DNA from: Streptomyces sp. JH34 | GTDB taxonomy: Bacteria; Actinomycetota; Actinomycetes; Streptomycetales; Streptomycetaceae | Assembly (NCBI RefSeq): GCF_029428875.1 | Contig: NZ_JAJSOO010000001.1 | Span: 4,712,001 to 4,776,000 of the forward strand | Reading direction: 5' to 3' | Length of the DNA stretch: 64,000 bases | Shown here: one piece after another, positions 8,603-17,279 of the stretch | Layout of the letters: the number at the start of each line of letters is the position of its first letter | Numbering within the stretch: the stretch's first letter is position 1 | Translations under genes and position numbers: made by a program | The notes under the pieces: generated by a model | Database searches by the model: none | What the model saw: the letters and a program-made list of their open reading frames with translations, nothing else | Told to the model about the DNA's origin: nothing

Positions 8603-8640
8603 GAGGCGATGGACAGAGGCGATGGACGGAGGCGATGGAC
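8603..8640. repeat. Three tandem 12-13-bp repeats
   Basis: GAGGCGATGGAC occurs three times in tandem, with one variable base between units. It lies in a 560-bp stretch (8551-9114) without a confident gene. Nothing else in 8551-8740 looks functional. Confidence 0.5.
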
Positions 8641-8741
8641 GACGTCCGGCGCTCCGTGGCGTGCTTCGCCTTACCGAGTACGGCAAGGCCGCCCTTGCCT
8701 GTTCGGCGCGGGCGTCCTTCCGGTTAGTAATGGGCGAGTTA

Positions 8742-8985
8742 ATTTGAAAGGTCGAGGGCGGCGGTCGCGATGGTGAGGGCGGTGCACAGGCCGAGTGCTT
8801 CGTGGATGGTCGGGTGGACCAGACGCGGCCGGTCGTCCGGTGCGGCGGGCCAGGAGGTGAGGCGTACCTCGGTAGTAGCCAGGCTCAGGTGGGCGGTGAC
8901 GTTCCAGCCGGCGGGGGAAGTCGGCTGCCGGTGGTGGCGGATGCGTCCGACAGGGAGTCTGGGGGATTCGGTGGCGAGCCGAGTG
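8742..8985 (-). pseudogene. Truncated copy of the gene at 14076-14483
   Basis: On the minus strand this segment encodes ESPRLPVGRIR, GWNVTAHLSLAT, SWPAAPDD and HPTIHEALGLC in order. These closely match the C-terminal 80 residues of the protein at 14076-14483. The nucleotide sequences also align over about 245 bp at roughly 85 percent by eye. The 5' part is not recognisable, so this is probably a dead partial duplicate. It lies upstream of, and antisense to, the first NLR locus. Confidence 0.6.
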
Positions 8986-9114
8986 ACAACTGGGAGCGGT
9001 AGGTCCGTGGCAGTGGGCCGAGGACGGCGCGAGATGCCGCTGAAAGCCCGGTGTACTGACACCACGTCGGCTCCATAGAGTTGTAACCCGAGCCGGATCG
9101 AGGGAGGGCAAAGG

Positions 9115-9525
9115 ATGGACGCGGAGATCGCGCTTTTAGCGGGTACTGCCGGTACGACGATCGCGACGCTGCTGGCGACCGACACGTGGAACGGTGTGCG
9201 GAACGGCGTGGTCAGTCTGTGGCGACGTGTCCGGCCGGACTACGAGGAGCAAGTCGGCGCCCAGCTCGACACGTCGCGCCGGGACCTCCTGGGCGCGCAG
9301 AGCAGTGGTGACGAGGAGGCCGAGCGGGAGATCGCGGCGGAGTGGCAGGGCCGCATTCGCCGCCTGTTGGTCGCGCACCCCGAGCTGGTGGCGGAACTGC
9401 GCTCCCTGCTGACCGAACTCGACCCCGGCGCACCCTCCATCCCGGCCGTCACCCAACGTGCGACCGCCTCCGGCAGTTCGCGTGTCTACCAGGCCGGCCG
9501 CGACCTGAACGTTGACCAGCGGTGA
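9115..9525 (+). CDS. Bell-like small effector with C-terminal RHIM-like motif
   Basis: A 136-residue protein. The N-terminus is a small-residue hydrophobic helix (LLAGTAGTTIATLLATDTW) followed by amphipathic helices with W-Q-G-R-I-R-R-L-L and V-A-E-L-R-S-L-L. After a short linker the last residues are VYQAGRDLNVDQR. This fits the published class of bacterial Bell-domain proteins that carry a C-terminal amyloid signalling motif and are encoded beside an NLR. Here the partner NLR has VYQASGDQHI at its N-terminus. The genes overlap (GTGA). The probable role is a membrane-damaging effector triggered by NLR-templated assembly. The motif and fold match are my reading, not a search result. Confidence 0.65.
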   Translation: MDAEIALLAGTAGTTIATLLATDTWNGVRNGVVSLWRRVRPDYEEQVGAQLDTSRRDLLGAQSSGDEEAEREIAAEWQGRIRRLLVAHPELVAELRSLLTELDPGAPSIPAVTQRATASGSSRVYQAGRDLNVDQR

Positions 9526-11678
9526 CCGGCCGCAACGACGGCCGGGCCACTGAACAGGGACGCGTCTACCAGGCTTCCGGTGACCAGCACATCACCGAAC
9601 ACCACCATCACAGTGCCGCCTGGGCCGGCCCGGACTCGGTAAGGCATCCGCCCATCGGCCGAGCACCGGCGATCCTGAGGGATCGCGGCGAACTCGTCGG
9701 ACGCCTGAAGGAGGCCGTGACCGAGGACGCCGGGAGCACCGTGTTCGTCCTGCACGGCCTGGGAGGATGCGGGAAGACTGCCGTTGCGTGCGCACTCTTC
9801 GAACACGCCACCCGCGAACGCGGACGCCTGGGCCTGTGGGTCAATGCCTCCGATCAGGCATCCCTACGGGCCGGGATGCTTGCTGTGGCCGCCGACCGAG
9901 GCGCCGGCGACGGTGAGCTGATGGCCGCGCGCAACGGCTTACGCGCGGCTGCGGACTTGGTCTGGGACCATCTCGACCGGTCCGACGCACCATGGCTGCT
10001 GGTGCTGGACAACGCCGATGACCCAGCGGTGCTACGGGACGGCGGATGGCTGCGCACCAGCCCGCGCGGAACCGTCCTCGTGACGACACGGCAGGCTGCC
10101 GGACACTGGTGGCCCGCCGCTGAGCTGCTGTACGTGGGTGTCCTGCCGCGTGAGGAGGCGGCTCAGGTCCTGCGTGATCTCGCCCCGGGAACGGGTTCCG
10201 CCGAGGACGCGGCCGCCATCGCCGACAGCCTCGGCCGACTCCCGCTCGCCCTGACTCTGGCCGGCGGGTTCCTGGCCCACCAGGTGATCGACCCCTGGAC
10301 GATGGTGGAGTACGGGCGTCGTCTGCAGGAGCGTCCGGACCCCATCGAGCTGATCGACCAGGGAGCCGTCGAGGCGGGCAACGACTCGCGGCACCTGGTC
10401 AGCGGAACGTGGCAACTCTCGCTGAACTCCCTGACCGGGCAGAACCTGCCCGAGGCCGTCACCCTGTTGCGCCTTCTGGCCTGCTGGTCGAACGACCCGC
10501 TGCCCCTGTCGCTGCTGGCCAACGCCCGGCTCGACCTGCCCCTGCCCGCAGACCGGGTGGAACTGGCACTTCGGGGACTGCTCGACCACTCGCTCACCGA
10601 ACTCGTCCCCGGCGACATCCGCTGCCTGCGCACGCACGGAGTGCTGCTCGACAGCGTCGCACGCATCACCCCGGTCGATGAACGCGACCAACTCGCCGCC
10701 GCGGCAGCCGGACTCCTTCTCCACTCCCTACCTGCATCCCCGGTACGCGGCTTGCGGGACAGCCTCCTCACCCCCCTCGCTCCCCATGTCCTGGCGCTGC
10801 TTCGCCGCGTCATCACCTGGCCTGAGATCACGATCGGCACCGCCGAGTCCGCAGCCACCTGCGTCCTGCGCCTGGTGACGGCCCAGCATCGCTCCGGCGA
10901 TTACGCATCTGCACTGGCCATGGCCGAACAAGCGACGACTCTCGTACGACGACGACTGGGAAACGATCACGTCCTGGTGCTGCGCCTGCGGCAGCGGATC
11001 GGGAAGGCGACCGATCGTCTGGGGCGCCTTGAGGAGGCAGCGGATCTCCACCGCGGGCTGCTCGACGACCTCGAACGGGTCTGCGGTCCCGAGGCGCTCG
11101 ACACCCTGACCACCTGCCTCCATCTGTCCCGCCCGCTGGTCTGGCTCGGTCAAGTGACGGAAGCCGTGCAGTTGATGCACCGGGCGGTTGCCGGGCGAGC
11201 CGAACTGCTGGGCCCGTGGCACCCGCTGACACTGGAGGCGAGGGCATGTCTGCTCGAACTGCCTCCTGGCCCGGAGTTGGACCGAGAGGCACTGGCAGGA
11301 ACGGATCTGGTCGCCGACTGTCGCCGTGAGCTGGGCCCGGACCACCCGATCACACTGTCGGCCGACCTCAACTGCGCAGGTGCGCTGCTCAACACCGGAA
11401 AGCACGCCGAAGCATTGCTGTCGGCCCGCCGTGCGCTGGCGGCGCATGAACGCCGGTTCGGAACTCGATACCCCATCACGCTGGCGGCACGAAGCCTGCT
11501 CAGCAACGTCCTGCACGCGGTCGGCGAGGACCGGGAAGCCATCGAACAGGCGGAAATCGTCAGGAAATGGCGCGAGCGGGTACTCGGTCCGGAGCACCCG
11601 TGGACGAGGGCAATCCGGGACAAGCTCGCGCGGTACCGGCGTTCCCTGGCAGAGGCAACGTCACCAGACCCGAACTGA
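9522..11678 (+). CDS. NB-ARC/TPR NLR-type protein (locus 1)
   Basis: A 718-residue STAND ATPase. The N-terminus (residues 1-35) holds VYQASGDQHI, similar to the C-terminal motif of the protein encoded just before. The NB-ARC domain has Walker A LGGCGKT (about 79-85), Walker B WLLVLDN (near 158), TVLVTTR (near 185) and LPLAL (near 240). A winged-helix region follows, then TPR-like helices from about residue 440 to the end (RRRLGNDHVLVLRLRQR and FGTRYPITLAARS are degenerate units). Such proteins are sensors that oligomerise on a ligand and activate a partner. The start GTG overlaps the effector's stop, so the pair is co-expressed. The ligand is unknown. Confidence 0.85.
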   Translation: MTGRNDGRATEQGRVYQASGDQHITEHHHHSAAWAGPDSVRHPPIGRAPAILRDRGELVGRLKEAVTEDAGSTVFVLHGLGGCGKTAVACALFEHATRERGRLGLWVNASDQASLRAGMLAVAADRGAGDGELMAARNGLRAAADLVWDHLDRSDAPWLLVLDNADDPAVLRDGGWLRTSPRGTVLVTTRQAAGHWWPAAELLYVGVLPREEAAQVLRDLAPGTGSAEDAAAIADSLGRLPLALTLAGGFLAHQVIDPWTMVEYGRRLQERPDPIELIDQGAVEAGNDSRHLVSGTWQLSLNSLTGQNLPEAVTLLRLLACWSNDPLPLSLLANARLDLPLPADRVELALRGLLDHSLTELVPGDIRCLRTHGVLLDSVARITPVDERDQLAAAAAGLLLHSLPASPVRGLRDSLLTPLAPHVLALLRRVITWPEITIGTAESAATCVLRLVTAQHRSGDYASALAMAEQATTLVRRRLGNDHVLVLRLRQRIGKATDRLGRLEEAADLHRGLLDDLERVCGPEALDTLTTCLHLSRPLVWLGQVTEAVQLMHRAVAGRAELLGPWHPLTLEARACLLELPPGPELDREALAGTDLVADCRRELGPDHPITLSADLNCAGALLNTGKHAEALLSARRALAAHERRFGTRYPITLAARSLLSNVLHAVGEDREAIEQAEIVRKWRERVLGPEHPWTRAIRDKLARYRRSLAEATSPDPN

Positions 11679-11700
11679 CTCGCGGTGGTCCGGGCTCTGT

Positions 11701-12552
11701 TCAGGAATCGGAGTCCGCCACCGGTGCGGACTCCGTGATCCACACGGGTCCATCTCCACACATCACCTTGATTCCGTCCGCCGGCTGCAACGATGTCCTC
11801 AGTACTCGCAGACGACGGTCAGCCACCACGGCAACTGGGCCGGATCTTCCGGAGCTGCCGAACCTGACGGCGCGTACCTGGTTGTGGATATCTTCCCTGG
11901 CGGTGTTCCACTCGATCTGAGAGAACTCGGGTTCCATCCACCCCGCGTAGGTGGCCGACCTCTCCTCCTGCGGTGTACCAGGCGAACCGGCCACGGCCAG
12001 CGAGAGCGCGCGGGGCAGAAGCCGCTCGATGAATCGGTCAACCTCTTCCCACAACAACTGGGGGGCGACATCGTCGCCCAACGCGATACCTGCCTCCTGC
12101 GCCAGGATCCCGCCGGAGTCGAATTCGCTCTCCATCCAGTGGATGCTGACGCCGATATCCTTGTCGCCGTTCCTGATCGCCCAGTTGACCGGAATGGGGC
12201 CTCGGTACTTCGGCAGCATCGACGTATGCACGTTGATGGCCCCCAAGTTCGTCGACCGGAGTACCGCCGACGGTAGCTTCCAGGGGAAGCCGTAGCAGAC
12301 GATGAGATCGGCCTGGTATCCCGCGATGATGTGCGGCAACATGCTCTTCCGGCCCGGAATCAGCAGATCCATCCCGTTCGGCAGGGCGTCGACGATCTCG
12401 CCCACGACATCGCCCGCACCGCGTCGCGACGGCTCGCCCGGCCGCAGCGACCGAGCGTGCAGGTAAGCGACGGGCGTGTGTCCGGCCCGCTCGCACACGC
12501 GGTGCAGGAGGGCGAAGCCCTGCGCGGAGTATGAAATCAGAATAATGCGCAT
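11701..12552 (-). CDS. Formyltransferase-family protein (Fmt-like)
   Basis: A 283-residue protein related to methionyl-tRNA formyltransferase and other 10-formyl-THF-dependent enzymes. The catalytic Asn-His-Asp set is visible in NVHTSMLPKYRGP (about residues 107-119) and ESEFDSGGIL (about 141-150). The C-terminal domain resembles the Fmt-type OB domain but is short. Its acceptor is unlikely to be initiator tRNA, because a separate housekeeping fmt is expected elsewhere; sugar-amine or peptide formylation is possible. It lies downstream of the DUF6879 gene with a 90-bp gap, so it may be co-transcribed. Confidence 0.8.
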   Translation of the reverse strand: MRIILISYSAQGFALLHRVCERAGHTPVAYLHARSLRPGEPSRRGAGDVVGEIVDALPNGMDLLIPGRKSMLPHIIAGYQADLIVCYGFPWKLPSAVLRSTNLGAINVHTSMLPKYRGPIPVNWAIRNGDKDIGVSIHWMESEFDSGGILAQEAGIALGDDVAPQLLWEEVDRFIERLLPRALSLAVAGSPGTPQEERSATYAGWMEPEFSQIEWNTAREDIHNQVRAVRFGSSGRSGPVAVVADRRLRVLRTSLQPADGIKVMCGDGPVWITESAPVADSDS

Positions 12553-12642
12553 TTATAGCCCTTATGCTGCGGCAGGCTTCCGGCCGAAACTCTTATGCCC
12601 ATCCCGGACTCTCCATCGAGCTCGGGGCGGGATTGCTCGGCT

Positions 12643-13260
12643 CTACTCCTCGGTCACGGTCGGCGGAGGCAGTTGGGCGATCCGGCGAGTGAAGAAGTCG
12701 TCCAACGACTCAGCAGCCCGGTGCATCTCCTGGATCGTCTTCCGCCATCGGGAAATGTCGCGTGGATCGTCGAAGCGGATACCGCCGGCGAGTTTCCCGT
12801 CGTCGTCATAAAGCACCTCGTACATCACCGAGGAGCCGAGGACCACGACCTCCGGAAGCGGATGCTGCGCTTCGTGCCGGAGGATTCCGTCCCCGCTGAG
12901 GACTCTCGTGTCCTCCCCGCACTGGGCCTTCAGGTTCAGCAGGTGGAGCTCCCACTGGAGGTACGGAGCGATGGGCTCCTCCACACAGCGGACACGGTGG
13001 AGGGCGAATCCGCTTCCGGCGATTCGCCGGAGGTACTCCTCGTAGTGCCCCCGCTGTTCCTCGATCAGCGCCAGGGCCTCATCCCAGCGCCCCTTGCGGA
13101 AGGCCTCCCAGCTCTCCACCCCCGGCTCCTGGAAGCTCTGCTGACGTTCAAGCTTCCAGAAACCCTCGGGGCCGGAACCCCAGAAATGGCGACCGAAGTC
13201 CTCGGAGTAGTCGTCAAGCCCGAGGCGCAGACCTGGGCCGTGGGCCTGTGAGCTAAGCAT
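12643..13260 (-). CDS. DUF6879-family protein
   Basis: A 205-residue soluble protein resembling the actinobacterial DUF6879 family. Typical segments are the aromatic start of the domain (FWKLERQQSF), a WEAF-R-G-W patch and the C-terminal RDISRWRKTIQEMHRAAESL. Related genes often follow an XRE-type regulator and a short companion gene in Streptomyces. Here a short unknown protein precedes it with an 8-bp overlap. The biochemical function is unknown. Confidence 0.7.
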   Translation of the reverse strand: MLSSQAHGPGLRLGLDDYSEDFGRHFWGSGPEGFWKLERQQSFQEPGVESWEAFRKGRWDEALALIEEQRGHYEEYLRRIAGSGFALHRVRCVEEPIAPYLQWELHLLNLKAQCGEDTRVLSGDGILRHEAQHPLPEVVVLGSSVMYEVLYDDDGKLAGGIRFDDPRDISRWRKTIQEMHRAAESLDDFFTRRIAQLPPPTVTEE

Positions 13261-13522
13261 CAGGGAGGTCTACCTTCGCCGCAGCGGCTGTCCTGCGGGG
13301 GATTACGACGATTCGTTCATCCGGGGCGACAACAAGCCCTGGGGGCAGGATCGGCAGGTAGGAATCGGTGAGGTCGCGGCCAACGACGGCGATGTCCCCG
13401 TTCTCCAGTTCCCAGATGTCCGGGCACCCTTGCTCGCCGCCCGTGGTCCCGAGCTCGGTGGGGGATTTACCCAGGCGACGCACCAGCGGCGAAGAAGGAT
13501 CGGCTTCCCAGCCCCGAATCAT
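13253..13522 (-). CDS. Small hypothetical companion of DUF6879
   Basis: An 89-residue protein. ATG 13522 is chosen because GGAG lies 7 bp upstream; GTG 13525 is directly before it. The sequence contains DIWELENGDIAVVGRDLT and a proline-rich ILPPGLVVAPDE stretch, which look ordered and acidic. Related short proteins lie upstream of DUF6879 genes. It overlaps that gene by 8 bp. No function is known. Confidence 0.7.
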   Translation of the reverse strand: MIRGWEADPSSPLVRRLGKSPTELGTTGGEQGCPDIWELENGDIAVVGRDLTDSYLPILPPGLVVAPDERIVVIPRRTAAAAKVDLPDA

Positions 13523-13525
13523 CAC

Positions 13526-14075
13526 GGTTCTCCATTCAGTCCCCCCGAAGGTAACCTAGATCACACCTGACGCAACGTCGGGCAGAGACTTCCAGCCATC
13601 CGAACACAATGGCTCGTCCCCCTGTATCGACCGATAGCCGGGCGGATCACGGCGAAGTCGCCCGGGGTGGACCGGCAGGAACGACCGGACTCACGCCGGG
13701 CCGACCGTGACAGCGCTTCACGAATATGCACTGCCGTCCCGTTGGTCCCCGCGAGCCTTGTGGCAGTCGATGGGGCGCGCTGGAGGGAGAGCGCACCGGT
13801 CGGTCTTCGACGGACCTCGGACCCTGTGGGGAACATGCGGTACGGGCAGCGAAGGGAGGGTCGACGGCACGGTTGCCAGAAGCGGCATCGGCAGCCCAGG
13901 CCGCAAGGGACTGGCGGTCGCCCTGAGCAGAGCTTCTCGGCTGTCCGCCGACGCACCGTCACCCACGCACGCCACAGGACGCCCCCGCATCTCGTAGGCA
14001 TCCCGATAGCGGTGGCCGAGGACCGGCCCCTCGACGAGTTGGCTGCGGAGTTGGAGGAGGGTGTTGCGGTCCCGG
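13526..14075. other. 550-bp stretch without a confident gene
   Basis: Open frames here lack ribosome sites and family-like composition. The right end adjoins the stop of the gene at 14076. It probably holds the promoter of the leftward DUF6879 operon next to 13525 and decayed sequence beyond. No repeat of note was seen. Confidence 0.4.
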
Positions 14076-14483
14076 TCAGACCTGGGCGAGGCGGTTCGAG
14101 AGATCGAGGGCGGCGGTCGCGACGGTGAGTGCGGCGCACAGGCCGAGTACCTCGTGGATGGTCGGATGGGCCAGATGCGGCCAGTCGTCCGGTGCTGCGG
14201 GCCAGGAGGCGAGATGTACCTCGGCGGTGGCCAGGCCCAGGTGGGCGGTGACGTTCCAGCCGGTGGGGGAAGCCGGCTCCCAGCGGAGGCGAATGCGTCC
14301 GAGAGGGAGCCTCGGGGATTCGGCGGCGAGCCAGGTGACGTCGAGCGGCCCGTCGGGCAGGACGGAGAAACGCTGGACCAGAGCGCCGCGTACACCGCTC
14401 GGCATGGGGTGCGCGGCGATGCTGTGGAGTGGAAGGACGTGCGACGAGATAGGAACATCCAGGGCGTTGATGGGGTTGGTCAT
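14076..14483 (-). CDS. Hypothetical protein, intact paralogue of the 8742 fragment
   Basis: A 135-residue protein of unknown function. The C-terminal 85 residues (LAAESPRLPLGRIR, GWNVTAHLGLA, SWPAAPDDW, HPTIHEVLGLC) are nearly repeated in the fragment at 8742-8985, which supports it being a real gene. The start overlaps the stop of the gene at 14480 (ATGA), so the two form an operon. No catalytic motif or membrane segment is evident. Confidence 0.6.
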   Translation of the reverse strand: MTNPINALDVPISSHVLPLHSIAAHPMPSGVRGALVQRFSVLPDGPLDVTWLAAESPRLPLGRIRLRWEPASPTGWNVTAHLGLATAEVHLASWPAAPDDWPHLAHPTIHEVLGLCAALTVATAALDLSNRLAQV

Positions 14484-14692
14484 GTCCAGTTGAGGGCCTC
14501 GCCCACCGCCGCGGGGAGGTAGCCCTCCTGGCCGTCGTCGGCGATGAACGCTTTGCCGTCCCGGACGATGACCTCGGCTCCCACGTGGTGGGCGAAGGGG
14601 AAGTCGGGGTTGACGGCGAGACGGATCGGCAGGTTGGGGTCAAGCTCCTGGAGCTGACAAAGCACATGGCCGACGGTCAGGTGACGGGGCAC
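14480..14692 (-). CDS. Small hypothetical protein
   Basis: A 70-residue acidic protein beginning MPRHLTVGHVLCQLQELDP with an ordered middle (LPIRLAVNPDFPFAHHVG). Coding character is good and it overlaps the next gene by 4 bp. It resembles small soluble proteins encoded on Streptomyces elements, but no function is recognised. Confidence 0.6.
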   Translation of the reverse strand: MPRHLTVGHVLCQLQELDPNLPIRLAVNPDFPFAHHVGAEVIVRDGKAFIADDGQEGYLPAAVGEALNWT

Positions 14693-14858
14693 GGAAGGCC
14701 TCCAAGATCGGTAGGAAAGGGCGGGTGCGGGGAAAGCTGGTGCGTCTGCCCGTCGGGCAGCCGGAATGGGCCACGCACGTTGTGCGGGAGGTCACGCGGA
14801 GGCGTTCATGGTTGGACGATCCATTCGTTGACCTGCGGTTTTTCCCGACACCTCTACG

Positions 14859-15224
14859 TTGGCATGCGGTGAGCCGAAGTCCGTAGTCCTTTCCGGGGAA
14901 GTGGGGTCTGCCGTGGGCGAACTGGCCGCCGCCAGCAGATGGCCAGCGGCCCGGGAATGGACCGGCGAACCCGGTTGTCGTATCCGGGCTGGAGCGCAGG
15001 ATCCGGGCGGCAGGGCGGCAGGGCGGCCGTGGACGGTCGGCGACATCGCGATGGTCGCCGACGGCCAGTGGGCCGTCGGTGCGCGGTGCGGGCGCTGGGA
15101 CGAGGGCGCGGTGGTGGAGGAGCGGATCGCGGAGGGGTGCCGTGCCTAGTTGACGGTGGAGGAGCTGGCCCGCGTGGTGGGCTCCCGCATCGGGGATGTC
15201 CACCGCGACGAGGACCTCGCCTGA
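14859..15224 (+). pseudogene. Hypothetical gene interrupted by an in-frame TAG
   Basis: The frame encodes about 96 residues up to a TAG at 15147-15149 and then continues in the same frame as LTVEELARVVGSRIGDVHRD to TGA at 15222-15224. Both halves have coding character (WTVGDIAMVADGQWAVGARCGRWDEG before the stop). A nonsense mutation in a small gene is the simplest explanation. A TTG directly after the TAG could restart translation. The 14693-14858 stretch before it shows nothing clear. Confidence 0.3.
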
Positions 15225-15502
15225 CCGGTCAGTGGCGCGGCCCCGGGCCGGCCACCGGCGGGCCGACAGCGGCCGAAGGGGCGGGCTGATCGGGTACCTG
15301 GCCCAGGGGGCGTGGTGTGCCCGGAGCGGGGGACGGCGGCCTGGGCCAGCCGGACTGCCGGGGCCGAGGCCGTGGTCGCGGCGGATTCGCGGGCTTCGAT
15401 CACGTGGCTGATGGCCTGCAGGGACGTACTGCTCTCTGCCTTGGCGACGCGAAGGTCTGCCGCTGAGCTGGTGATCCGTTCCAGGTCGTAGAAGGCCGGC
15501 AC
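15146..15502 (-). pseudogene. Probable remnant of a helical hypothetical protein
   Basis: The first 57 residues (from GTG 15502; FYDLERITSSAADLRVAKAE, then helices) look like real protein. They continue an upstream frame that reads as coding but lacks a start, and downstream the sequence turns into Arg/Pro/Ser noise. It overlaps the decayed plus-strand gene at 14859-15224 at its end. A decayed or frameshifted gene is more likely than an intact one. Confidence 0.25.
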
Positions 15503-15624
15503 GTGGCCGGGGCGGGTCAGGGCGTGCAGACGGTCACGGTCGCGGCGCTGTCGGTGATGACCATGGCCGCGCGGATGCGCATGGCCGAGCGCAGGAACGG
15601 GGCGTGGGGGAGAGGGCGTGTTCG

Positions 15625-16485
15625 TCAGCGGGCGTACCCGGAGCGCGGGGCCTGCGGAGCCGGTGGCGAACGCGGCGACGGGGTTACGGGACGAGCCGCG
15701 GCAGTCGTTGGCAGCACCGTGGAGCGGGAGTTGGCTGCCTGGATACGGCGGATGTCCAGGGGTGTGGGCATAGGCGGTTTGACCGGTGTCGCGGTGGCCT
15801 GTGAGGGAAGGCGTCGCAGGTCATAGCCGTAACGGATAACTGGCGACGGGTCGGTGAGGGCGGTGTTCATCGCGGTCACCAGCCTCTGCGGGGTGAAGGA
15901 GGAAGCGGTGGCGTACCACTGGTTTCCTGGCGGCCCGGCGAGGGTGAGCCAGCGTTCTTGATGGCCCCGCATCTCGGCGGTGTGGTCACGGTGGTTGTGG
16001 CGCAGGTAGACCTCGGCCAGGTGGTCGGGCGACTGGAAGAAGACGTTCTCGGGGCTGTAGCTGTGGCTCCAGCCCGCCGCTGCCAGAGGTGTGCCGGCAT
16101 CCAGCGCGGTCAGGGCGCTGTTGCCGTGGTGGAGGTAGGAATCGGGGCCCTCGGCGTAGGCGGCGGCGAGCGCCGTGGTGAAACCGGCGACGATCTCGGT
16201 GGGGGTGCCGCTCTGGAAGGTGACCAGCCAGTGTGGCGTCGCGTAGTCCGAGCTGTACGCGGTGATCTTCCACAGGGCGTCGTCGTCGCCCTCGGGCAGG
16301 TAGGCCAGGCGGACCCGCTGGTCAGCAGTGTTGACGTACACGTTGCCCACGTCGTCGCCGTTCAGCAACCAGCCGCTGTCGAGGAGCGGACGGAGAGCGG
16401 GGTCACCGGTGAACGTTGATCCGGCGAGGTAGCGGGGGCTGACGTGGTACTCGCGCCACTGCTCATCATCCGAGCTGAAGGTCAT
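15625..16485 (-). CDS. DUF317-domain protein
   Basis: A 286-residue protein. It matches the Streptomyces DUF317 family: VSPRYLAGS at the start, a WKITAYSSDYATPHWLVTF segment near residue 75, and two repeats of the domain (residues 1-110 and 110-205). The last 70 residues are Pro/Thr/Arg-rich and likely disordered. ATG 16485 has AGGAAC about 8 bp upstream. DUF317 genes cluster with DUF4913 and small RelE-like genes on actinobacterial mobile elements, as here. The function is unknown. Confidence 0.8.
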   Translation of the reverse strand: MTFSSDDEQWREYHVSPRYLAGSTFTGDPALRPLLDSGWLLNGDDVGNVYVNTADQRVRLAYLPEGDDDALWKITAYSSDYATPHWLVTFQSGTPTEIVAGFTTALAAAYAEGPDSYLHHGNSALTALDAGTPLAAAGWSHSYSPENVFFQSPDHLAEVYLRHNHRDHTAEMRGHQERWLTLAGPPGNQWYATASSFTPQRLVTAMNTALTDPSPVIRYGYDLRRLPSQATATPVKPPMPTPLDIRRIQAANSRSTVLPTTAAARPVTPSPRSPPAPQAPRSGYAR

Positions 16486-16610
16486 GGGAAGTTCCTGAAG
16501 AAGACGGGGAGGGGAACGCGCCTACGCACGCTGTGGAACGGGCCGTTCGGCCGCACACGGGCGCCGTGGAAATGAGCCGGATCACCGGCTCTGGAACGGG
16601 TTGTGGAGGC

Positions 16611-17279
16611 TCATCCGGCCGTTTCCATCCGGGCGAGCAATGAACGGACCAGGGTGGGCAGGTGGCCTGGGCCGTCGCTGATCCAGACGTGGTCGGTCGG
16701 TTCGCCGAGGACGTACGTGGCGTCGTCGAGGAGGCCGCTGGAGATCTCCATGCAGGCGTCGGTAATCCGGGTGATGGCGAGCAGGGACTCGGAGAGCACG
16801 GCGACGTAGTCGCCCGGCGGGAGGTGGGCGGCCTTGGCGGCGGTGCGGATTTCCGTCAACTCCAGTTCGCTGAAGGCGAAGTCGAGCTCGCTGTCCTGCT
16901 CGTCGCCGTCGGGCGTGGTGAAGGTCGGGTCCGGTGGCTGTGTGGGGATGCCGACGCGGGTGCAGATCTGGTCGACCGAGGTGGTGAGCTCGGCGAGGGA
17001 CTCGGTGAGCCATCCCAGCGCGGAGGCGTAGGAGGCCAGGGTGAACAGACCCGTCGGCGTCGCGGGGCGCGGCTCGTCGGCCAAGAATTCTTCGAGCCGG
17101 TCGTTCAGCTCGCAGATCACCCTGGGTCCGGCCGACAGCGCACCCAGTACGGGATGCAGATAGGAGCGGCTGGCAGCCGTCGGGTACTCGGCGGTGAGGA
17201 TCCCGGAGACACTCTGCGCGGCGTCGGTGAGCAGGCCCGCCAGTTCGGTACGAGTCAGCGGGGCGCGGTCGACGATCAC
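16611..17279 (-). CDS. Hypothetical helical protein
   Basis: A 222-residue acidic, mostly helical protein (LTRTELAGLLTDAAQSVSG at the start, ELELTEIRTAAKAAHLPPGD in the middle). The GTG start overlaps the stop of the RelE-like gene (GTGA). No motif, membrane segment or family is recognised. Synteny with DUF317 and DUF4913 suggests it belongs to the mobile-element backbone. Confidence 0.65.
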   Translation of the reverse strand: MIVDRAPLTRTELAGLLTDAAQSVSGILTAEYPTAASRSYLHPVLGALSAGPRVICELNDRLEEFLADEPRPATPTGLFTLASYASALGWLTESLAELTTSVDQICTRVGIPTQPPDPTFTTPDGDEQDSELDFAFSELELTEIRTAAKAAHLPPGDYVAVLSESLLAITRITDACMEISSGLLDDATYVLGEPTDHVWISDGPGHLPTLVRSLLARMETAG

